A stretch of 64,000 bases of DNA, taken from Henricia sp. BOLD:AAB3569. Taxonomy: Eukaryota; Echinodermata; Asteroidea; Spinulosida; Echinasteridae. The stretch is taken from contig JBBELK010000368.1 in assembly GCA_037783545.1 (NCBI GenBank), positions 1,639,764 through 1,703,763 on the forward strand. Reading direction: 5' to 3'. Positions within the stretch are counted from its first letter, which is position 1. Each line of letters begins with the position of its first letter. Below the pieces are notes generated by a model, which did not search any database, was not told the origin of the DNA, and was given only the letters and a program-made list of their open reading frames with translations. Both the position numbers and the translations under genes were made by a program. Below are positions 54,072-64,000 of the stretch, in pieces.

Positions 54072-56551
54072 GATGAGCAGTCAAGGTCAAATTCAAGGAA
54101 TATCATCTATGGATTCCAAGCAACGTTTCCTGCAATATTGAACAAAATCTAAATCTAAACATTTTTGGCCAAAAATGAAAAAAAACACAAGGGGTTAGTC
54201 CAGCCATTTTTATCAAAATTGGCCCAAAATTGACTTTTTTGAAAATGTCTCAGAAATGCCTCCTAACGAATATTTAGCCCATTTGGCACCTACTTCAGCA
54301 GTTTCCAAGTTAAATTTCTAAGAAAAACGGAAATTTTGGCCAAAAATATATAATTTTCAAAATTTCATATTTTATTCCCTGGATGAGCAGTCAAGGTCAA
54401 ATTCAAGGAATATCATCTATGGATTCTAAGCAACGTTTCCTGCAATATTGAACAAAATCTAAATCTAAACATTTTTGGCCAAAAATGAAAAAAATCACAA
54501 GGGGTTAGTCCAGCCATTTTTATCAAAATTGGCCCAAAATTGACTTTTTTGAAAATGTCTCAGAAATACCTCCTAACGAATATTTAGCCCATTTGGCACC
54601 TACTTCAGCAGTTTCCAAGTTAAATTTCTAAGAAAAACGGAAATTTTGGCCAAAAATATATAATTTTCAAAATTTCATATTTTATTCCCTGGATGAGCAG
54701 TCAAGGTCAAATTCAAGGAATATCATCTATGGATTCCAAGCAACGTTTCCTGCAATATTGAACAAAATCTAAATCTAAACATTTTTGGCCAAAAATGAAA
54801 AAAATCACAAGGGGTTAGTCCAGCCATTTTTATCAAAATTGGCCCAAAATTGACTTTTTTGAAAATGTCTCAGAAATGCCTCCTAACGAATATTTAGCCC
54901 ATTTGGCACCTACTTCAGCAGTTTCCAAGTTAAATTTCTAAGAAAAACGGAAATTTTGGCCAAAAATATATAATTTTCAAAATTTCATATTTTATTCCCT
55001 GGATGAGCAGTCAAGGTCAAATTCAAGGAATATCATCTATGGATTCCAAGCAACGTTTCCTGCAATATTGAACAAAATCTAAATCTAAACATTTTTGGCC
55101 AAAAATGAAAAAAAACACAAGGGGTTAGTCCAGCCATTTTTATCAAAATTGGCCCAAAATTGACTTTTTTGAAAATGTCTCAGAAATGCCTCCTAACGAA
55201 TATTTAGCCCATTTGGCACCTACTTCAGCAGTTTCCAAGTTAAATTTCTAAGAAAAACGGAAATTTTGGCCAAAAATATATAATTTTCAAAATTTCATAT
55301 TTTATTCCCTGGATGAGCAGTCAAGGTCAAATTCAAGGAATATCATCTATGGATTCTAAGCAACGTTTCCTGCAATATTGAACAAAATCTAAATCTAAAC
55401 ATTTTTGGCCAAAAATGAAAAAAATCACAAGGGGTTAGTCCAGCCATTTTTATCAAAATTGGCCCAAAATTGACTTTTTTGAAAATGTCTCAGAAATACC
55501 TCCTAACGAATATTTAGCCCATTTGGCACCTACTTCAGCAGTTTCCAAGTTAAATTTCTAAGAAAAACGGAAATTTTGGCCAAAAATATATAATTTTCAA
55601 AATTTCATATTTTATTCCCTGGATGAGCAGTCAAGGTCAAATTCAAGGAATATCATCTATGGATTCCAAGCAACGTTTCCTGCAATATTGAACAAAATCT
55701 AAATCTAAACATTTTTGGCCAAAAATGAAAAAAATCACAAGGGGTTAGTCCAGCCATTTTTATCAAAATTGGCCCAAAATTGACTTTTTTGAAAATGTCT
55801 CAGAAATGCCTCCTAACGAATATTTAGCCCATTTGGCACCTACTTCAGCAGTTTCCAAGTTAAATTTCTAAGAAAAACGGAAATTTTGGCCAAAAATATA
55901 TAATTTTCAAAATTTCATATTTTATTCCCTGGATGAGCAGTCAAGGTCAAATTCAAGGAATATCATCTATGGATTCCAAGCAACGTTTCCTGCAATATTG
56001 AACAAAATCTAAATCTAAACATTTTTGGCCAAAAATGAAAAAAAACACAAGGGGTTAGTCCAGCCATTTTTATCAAAATTGGCCCAAAATTGACTTTTTT
56101 GAAAATGTCTCAGAAATGCCTCCTAACGAATATTTAGCCCATTTGGCACCTACTTCAGCAGTTTCCAAGTTAAATTTCTAAGAAAAACGGAAATTTTGGC
56201 CAAAAATATATAATTTTCAAAATTTCATATTTTATTCCCTGGATGAGCAGTCAAGGTCAAATTCAAGGAATATCATCTATGGATTCTAAGCAACGTTTCC
56301 TGCAATATTGAACAAAATCTAAATCTAAACATTTTTGGCCAAAAATGAAAAAAATCACAAGGGGTTAGTCCAGCCATTTTTATCAAAATTGGCCCAAAAT
56401 TGACTTTTTTGAAAATGTCTCAGAAATACCTCCTAACGAATATTTAGCCCATTTGGCACCTACTTCAGCAGTTTCCAAGTTAAATTTCTAAGAAAAACGG
56501 AAATTTTGGCCAAAAATATATAATTTTCAAAATTTCATATTTTATTCCCTG
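53762..56551. repeat. 930-bp trimeric higher-order repeat, three copies
   Basis: The three-type cycle (standard; AAAAAC variant; TCTAAG plus GAAATACC variant) repeats with starts at 53762, 54692 and 55622. It overlaps the end of the octamer block, which ends in the same trimer, so the trimer probably arose from it. Confidence 0.9.
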
Positions 56552-59500
56552 GATGAGCAGTCAAGGTCAAATTCAAGGAATATCATCTATGGATTCCAAG
56601 CAACGTTTCCTGCAATATTGAACAAAATCTAAATCTAAACATTTTTGGCCAAAAATGAAAAAAATCACAAGGGGTTAGTCCAGCCATTTTTATCAAAATT
56701 GGCCCAAAATTGACTTTTTTGAAAATGTCTCAGAAATGCCTCCTAACGAATATTTAGCCCATTTGGCACCTACTTCAGCAGTTTCCAAGTTAAATTTCTA
56801 AGAAAAACGGAAATTTTGGCCAAAAATATATAATTTTCTAAATTTCATATTTTATTCCCTGGATGAGCAGTCAAGGTCAAATTCAAGGAATATCATCTAT
56901 GGATTCCAAGCAACGTTTCCTGCAATATTGAACAAAATCTAAATCTAAACATTTTTGGCCAAAAATGAAAAAAATCACAAGGGATTTTTATCAAAATTGG
57001 CCCAAAATTGACTTTTTTGAAAATGTCTCAGAAATGCCTCCTAACGAATATTTAGCCCATTTGGCACCTACTTCAGCAGTTTCCAAGTTAAATTTCTAAG
57101 AAAAACGGAAATTTTGGCCAAAAATATATAATTTTCAAAATTTCATATTTTATTCCCTGGATGAGCAGTCAAGGTCAAATTCAAGGAATATCATCTATGG
57201 ATTCCAAGCAACGTTTCCTGCAATATTGAACAAAATCTAAATCTAAACATTTTTGGCCAAAAATGAAAAAAATCACAAGGGGTTAGTCCAGCCATTTTTA
57301 TCAAAATTGGCCCAAAATTGACTTTTTTGAAAATGTCTCAGAAATACCTCCTAACGAATATTTAGCCCATTTGGCACCTACTTCAGCAGTTTCCAAGTTA
57401 AATTTCTAAGAAAAACGGAAATTTTGGCCAAAAATATATAATTTTCAAAATTTCATATTTTATTCCCTGGATGAGCAGTCAAGGTCAAATTCAAGGAATA
57501 TCATCTATGGATTCCAAGCAACGTTTCCTGCAATATTGAACAAAATCTAAATCTAAACATTTTTGGCCAAAAATGAAAAAAATCACAAGGGGTTAGTCCA
57601 GCCATTTTTATCAAAATTGGCCCAAAATTGACTTTTTTGAAAATGTCTCAGAAATGCCTCCTAACGAATATTTAGCCCATTTGGCACCTACTTCAGCAGT
57701 TTCCAAGTTAAATTTCTAAGAAAAACGGAAATTTTGGCCAAAAATATATAATTTTCAAAATTTCATATTTTATTCCCTGGATGAGCAGTCAAGGTCAAAT
57801 TCAAGGAATATCATCTATGGATTCTAAGCAACGTTTCCTGCAATATTGAACAAAATCTAAATCTAAACATTTTTGGCCAAAAATGAAAACAATCACAAGG
57901 GGTTAGTCCAGCCATTTTTATCAAAATTGGCCCAAAATTGACTTTTTTGAAAATGTCTCAGAAATGCCTCCTAACGAATATTTAGCCCATTTGGCACCTA
58001 CTTCAGCAGTTTCCAAGTTAAATTTCTAAGAAAAACGGAAATTTTGGCCAAAAATATATAATTTTCAAAATTTCATATTTTATTCCCTGGATGAGCAGTC
58101 AAGGTCAAATTCAAGGAATATCATCTATGGATTCCAAGCAACGTTTCCTGCAATATTGAACAAAATCTAAATCTAAACATTTTTGGCCAAAAATGAAAAA
58201 AAACACAAGGGGTTAGTCCAGCCATTTTTATCAAAATTGGCCCAAAATTGACTTTTTTGAAAATGTCTCAGAAATGCCTCCTAACGAATATTTAGCCCAT
58301 TTGGCACCTACTTCAGCAGTTTCCAAGTTAAATTTCTAAGAAAAACGGAAATTTTGGCCAAAAATATATAATTTTCAAAATTTCATATTTTATTCCCTGG
58401 ATGAGCAGTCAAGGTCAAATTCAAGGAATATCATCTATGGATTCTAAGCAACGTTTCCTGCAATATTGAACAAAATCTAAATCTAAACATTTTTGGCCAA
58501 AAATGAAAAAAATCACAAGGGGTTAGTCCAGCCATTTTTATCAAAATTGGCCCAAAATTGACTTTTTTGAAAATGTCTCAGAAATACCTCCTAACGAATA
58601 TTTAGCCCATTTGGCACCTACTTCAGCAGTTTCCAAGTTAAATTTCTAAGAAAAACGGAAATTTTGGCCAAAAATATATAATTTTCAAAATTTCATATTT
58701 TATTCCCTGGATGAGCAGTCAAGGTCAAATTCAAGGAATATCATCTATGGATTCCAAGCAACGTTTCCTGCAATATTGAACAAAATCTAAATCTAAACAT
58801 TTTTGGCCAAAAATGAAAAAAATCACAAGGGGTTAGTCCAGCCATTTTTATCAAAATTGGCCCAAAATTGACTTTTTGAAAATGTCTCAGAAATACCTCC
58901 TAACGAATATTTAGCCCATTTGGCACCTACTTCAGCAGTTTCCAAGTTAAATTTCTAAGAAAAACGGAAATTTTGGCCAAAAATATATAATTTTCTAAAT
59001 TTCATATTTTATTCCCTGGATGAGCAGTCAAGGTCAAATTCAAGGAATATCATCTATGGATTCCAAGCAACGTTTCCTGCAATATTGAACAAAATCTAAA
59101 TCTAAACATTTTTGGCCAAAAATGAAAAAAATCACAAGGGGTTAGTCCAGCCATTTTTATCAAAATTGGCCCAAAATTGACTTTTTGAAAATGTCTCAGA
59201 AATGCCTCCTAACGAATATTTAGCCCATTTGGCACCTACTTCAGCAGTTTCCAAGTTAAATTTCTAAGAAAAACGGAAATTTTGGCCAAAAATATATAAT
59301 TTTCAAAATTTCATATTTTATTCCCTGGATGAGCAGTCAAGGTCAAATTCAAGGAATATCATCTATGGATTCCAAGCAACGTTTCCTGCAATATTGAACA
59401 AAATCTAAATCTAAACATTTTTGGCCAAAAATGAAAAAAATCACAAGGGGTTAGTCCAGCCATTTTTATCAAAATTGGCCCAAAATTGACTTTTTTGAAA

Positions 59501-62500
59501 ATGTCTCAGAAATGCCTCCTAACGAATATTTAGCCCATTTGGCACCTACTTCAGCAGTTTCCAAGTTAAATTTCTAAGAAAAACGGAAATTTTGGCCAAA
59601 AATATATAATTTTCAAAATTTCATATTTTATTCCCTGGATGAGCAGTCAAGGTCAAATTCAAGGAATATCATCTATGGATTCTAAGCAACGTTTCCTGCA
59701 ATATTGAACAAAATCTAAATCTAAACATTTTTGGCCAAAAATGAAAAAAATCACAAGGGGTTAGTCCAGCCATTTTTATCAAAATTGGCCCAAAATTGAC
59801 TTTTTTGAAAATGTCTCAGAAATACCTCCTAACGAATATTTAGCCCATTTGGCACCTACTTCAGCAGTTTCCAAGTTAAATTTCTAAGAAAAACGGAAAT
59901 TTTGGCCAAAAATATATAATTTTCAAAATTTCATATTTTATTCCCTGGATGAGCAGTCAAGGTCAAATTCAAGGAATATCATCTATGGATTCCAAGCAAC
60001 GTTTCCTGCAATATTGAACAAAATCTAAATCTAAACATTTTTGGACAAAAATGAAAAAAATCACAAGGGGTTAGTCCAGCCATTTTTATCAAAATTGGCC
60101 CAAAATTGACTTTTTTGAAAATGTCTCAGAAATGCCTCCTAACGAATATTTAGCCCATTTGGCACCTACTTCAGCAGTTTCCAAGTTAAATTTCTAAGAA
60201 AAACGGAAATTTTGGCCAAAAATATATAATTTTCTAAATTTCATATTTTATTCCCTGGATGAGCAGTCAAGGTCAAATTCAAGGAATATCATCTATGGAT
60301 TCCAAGCAACGTTTCCTGCAATATTGAACAAAATCTAAATCTAAACATTTTTGGCCAAAAATGAAAAAAATCACAAGGGGTTAGTCCAGCCATTTTTATC
60401 AAAATTGGCCCAAAATTGACTTTTTTGAAAATGTCTCAGAAATGCCTCCTAACGAATATTTAGCCCATTTGGCACCTACTTCAGCAGTTTCCAAGTTAAA
60501 TTTCTAAGAAAAACGGAAATTTTGGCCAAAAATATATAATTTTCAAAATTTCATATTTTATTCCCTGGATGAGCAGTCAAGGTCAAATTCAAGGAATATC
60601 ATCTATGGATTCTAAGCAACGTTTCCTGCAATATTGAACAAAATCTAAATCTAAACATTTTTGGCCAAAAATGAAAAAAATCACAAGGGGTTAGTCCAGC
60701 CATTTTTATCAAAATTGGCCCAAAATTGACTTTTTTGAAAATGTCTGAGAAATGCCTCCTAACGAATATTTAGCCCATTTGGCACCTACTTCAGCAGTTT
60801 CCAAGTTAAATTTCTAAGAAAAACGGAAATTTTGGCCAAAAATATATAATTTTCAAAATTTCATATTTTATTCCCTGGATGAGCAGTCAAGGTCAAATTC
60901 AAGGAATATCATCTATGGATTCCAAGCAACGTTTCCTGCAATATTGAACAAAATCTAAATCTAAACATTTTTGGCCAAAAATGAAAAAAATCACAAGGGG
61001 TTAGTCCAGCCATTTTTATCAAAATTGGCCCAAAATTGACTTTTTTGAAAATGTCTCAGAAATACCTCCTAACGAATATTTAGCCCATTTGGCACCTACT
61101 TCAGCAGTTTCCAAGTTAAATTTCTAAGAAAAACGGAAATTTTGGCCAAAAATATATAATTTTCAAAATTTCATATTTTATTCCCTGGATGAGCAGTCAA
61201 GGTCAAATTCAAGGAATATCATCTATGGATTCCAAGCAACGTTTCCTGCAATATTGAACAAAATCTAAATCTAAACATTTTTGGCCAAAAATGAAAAAAA
61301 TCACAAGGGGTTAGTCCAGCCATTTTTATCAAAATTGGCCCAAAATTGACTTTTTTGAAAATGTCTCAGAAATGCCTCCTAACGAATATTTAGCCCATTT
61401 GGCACCTACTTCAGCAGTTTCCAAGTTAAATTTCTAAGAAAAACGGAAATTTTGGCCAAAAATATATAATTTTCAAAATTTCATATTTTATTCCCTGGAT
61501 GAGCAGTCAAGGTCAAATTCAAGGAATATCATCTATGGATTCCAAGCAACGTTTCCTGCAATATTGAACAAAATCTAAATCTAAACATTTTTGGCCAAAA
61601 ATGAAAAAAATCACAAGGGGTTAGTCCAGCCATTTTTATCAAAATTGGCCCAAAATTGACTTTTTTGAAAATGTCTCAGAAATGCCTCCTAACGAATATT
61701 TAGCCCATTTGGCACCTACTTCAGCAGTTTCCAAGTTAAATTTCTAAGAAAAACGGAAATTTTGGCCAAAAATATATAATTTTCAAAATTTCATATTTTA
61801 TTCCCTGGATGAGCAGTCAAGGTCAAATTCAAGGAATATCATCTATGGATTCTAAGCAACGTTTCCTGCAATATTGAACAAAATCTAAATCTAAACATTT
61901 TTGGCCAAAAATGAAAAAAATCACAAGGGGTTAGTCCAGCCATTTTTATCAAAATTGGCCCAAAATTGACTTTTTTGAAAATGTCTCAGAAATGCCTCCT
62001 AACGAATATTTAGCCCATTTGGCACCTACTTCAGCAGTTTCCAAGTTAAATTTCTAAGAAAAACGGAAATTTTGGCCAAAAATATATAATTTTCAAAATT
62101 TCATATTTTATTCCCTGGATGAGCAGTCAAGGTCAAATTCAAGGAATATCATCTATGGATTCTAAGCAACGTTTCCTGCAATATTGAACAAAATCTAAAT
62201 CTAAACATTTTTGGCCAAAAATGAAAAAAATCACAAGGGGTTAGTCCAGCCATTTTTATCAAAATTGGCCCAAAATTGACTTTTTTGAAAATGTCTCAGA
62301 AATGCCTCCTAACGAATATTTAGCCCATTTGGCACCTACTTCAGCAGTTTCCAAGTTAAATTTCTAAGAAAAACGGAAATTTTGGCCAAAAATATATAAT
62401 TTTCAAAATTTCATATTTTATTCCCTGGATGAGCAGTCAAGGTCAAATTCAAGGAATATCATCTATGGATTCCAAGCAACGTTTCCTGCAATATTGAACA

Positions 62501-64000
62501 AAATCTAAATCTAAACATTTTTGGCCAAAAATGAAAAAAATCACAAGGGGTTAGTCCAGCCATTTTTATCAAAATTGGCCCAAAATTGACTTTTTTGAAA
62601 ATGTCTCAGAAATGCCTCCTAACGAATATTTAGCCCATTTGGCACCTACTTCAGCAGTTTCCAAGTTAAATTTCTAAGAAAAACGGAAATTTTGGCCAAA
62701 AATATATAATTTTCAAAATTTCATATTTTATTCCCTGGATGAGCAGTCAAGGTCAAATTCAAGGAATATCATCTATGGATTCCAAGCAACGTTTCCTGCA
62801 ATATTGAACAAAATCTAAATCTAAACATTTTTGGCCAAAAATGAAAAAAATCACAAGGGGTTAGTCCAGCCATTTTTATCAAAATTGGCCCAAAATTGAC
62901 TTTTTTGAAAATGTCTCAGAAATGCCTCCTAACGAATATTTAGCCCATTTGGCACCTACTTCAGCAGTTTCCAAGTTAAATTTCTAAGAAAAACGGAAAT
63001 TTTGGCCAAAAATATATAATTTTCAAAATTTCATATTTTATTCCCTGGATGAGCAGTCAAGGTCAAATTCAAGGAATATCATCTATGGATTCCAAGCAAC
63101 GTTTCCTGCAATATTGAACAAAATCTAAATCTAAACATTTTTGGCCAAAAATGAAAAAAAATCACAAGGGGTTAGTCCAGCCATTTTTATCAAAATTGGC
63201 CCAAAATTGACTTTTTTGAAAATGTCTCAGAAATGCCTCCTAACGAATATTTAGCCCATTTGGCACCTACTTCAGCAGTTTCCAAGTTAAATTTCTAAGA
63301 AAAACGGAAATTTTGGCCAAAAATATATAATTTTCAAAATTTCATATTTTATTCCCTGGATGAGCAGTCAAGGTCAAATTCAAGGAATATCATCTATGGA
63401 TTCCAAGCAACGTTTCCTGCAATATTGAACAAAATCTAAATCTAAACATTTTTGGCCAAAAATGAAAAAAATCACAAGGGGTTAGTCCAGCCATTTTTAT
63501 CAAAATTGGCCCAAAATTGACTTTTTTGAAAATGTCTCAGAAATGCCTCCTAACGAATATTTAGCCCATTTGGCACCTACTTCAGCAGTTTCCAAGTTAA
63601 ATTTCTAAGAAAAACGGAAATTTTGGCCAAAAATATATAATTTTCAAAATTTCATATTTTATTCCCTGGATGAGCAGTCAAGGTCAAATTCAAGGAATAT
63701 CATCTATGGATTCCAAGCAACGTTTCCTGCAATATTGAACAAAATCTAAATCTAAACATTTTTGGCCAAAAATGAAAACAATCACAAGGGGTTAGTCCAG
63801 CCATTTTTATCAAAATTGGCCCAAAATTGACTTTTTTGAAAATGTCTCAGAAATGCCTCCTAACGAATATTTAGCCCATTTGGCACCTACTTCAGCAGTT
63901 TCCAAGTTAAATTTCTAAGAAAAACGGAAATTTTGGCCAAAAATATATAATTTTCAAAATTTCATATTTTATTCCCTGGATGAGCAGTCAAGGTCAAATT

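Larger units (their letters stand above)
43550..64000. repeat. 310-bp satellite array with higher-order repeats
   Basis: The word GATGAGCAGTCAAGGTC recurs at 43550, 43861, 44174, 44471, 44781, 45078, 45388, 45702, 46012, then every 310 bases to 56862, and from 57160 to 63979 with rare one-base slips: 66 complete monomers plus a partial at the window end. Monomers are almost identical and AT-rich, with stops in all frames. Each has an 18-bp palindrome (CATTTTTGGCCAAAAATG) and a second TTTTGGCCAAAA 171 bases later. The array continues beyond the window. Confidence 0.98.

Noticed and set aside
43550-64000. CRISPR array or coding tandem repeat
   Set aside because: Units are contiguous 310-bp copies without distinct spacers, in animal DNA, with stops in every frame.

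Overview
This is animal (metazoan) nuclear DNA. It holds the 3' half of one spliced gene, intron-rich and full of non-autonomous transposons, followed by a large tandem satellite array. I recognise the gene as androglobin (ADGB), on the + strand. I assembled 22 exons by eye from acceptor and donor sites, reading phase and family motifs. They run from 331 to the stop codon at 41326-41328 and give 1021 in-frame residues. The 5' part of the gene, including the calpain-like protease domain, lies upstream of the window. Exon size, weak TA-rich introns of 0.2-5 kb and repeat types resembling those of marine invertebrates suggest an invertebrate, perhaps a deuterostome. The exact taxon is not determinable from what I can see.

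Protein layout in window numbering: low-complexity linker (1-39); conserved block after the calpain region (40-194); globin helices E to H (195-297); short linker built from 39-bp and 28-bp exons (298-320); IQ-like motif (333-343); globin helices A/B (353-428), placed after E-H because the androglobin globin is circularly permuted; conserved C-terminal blocks (429-701); Lys-rich linker (about 703-750); acidic/charged helices (774-839); and a coiled-coil, Lys-rich tail (884-1021). One intron (22875-23392) appears to use a GC donor, supported by phase.

Region by region: 1-41328 is androglobin exons and introns. The introns are packed with short terminal-inverted-repeat elements (MITEs), large foldback palindromes, tRNA-derived SINEs and minisatellites. 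At least eleven families are present in two or more copies or have clear inverted termini. 41329 to about 42170 (or 43300) is the 3' UTR and flank with candidate poly(A) signals. From about 43335 to the window end (64000) the sequence is an AT-rich satellite with a 310-bp monomer. It has 66 complete copies and visible higher-order structure: a 607-bp dimer, a 930-bp trimer and a 2480-bp octamer. Diverged single relatives of the satellite sit inside two androglobin introns.

No prokaryotic gene, CRISPR array or second protein gene is supported. Most open frames outside the listed exons fall inside repeats.
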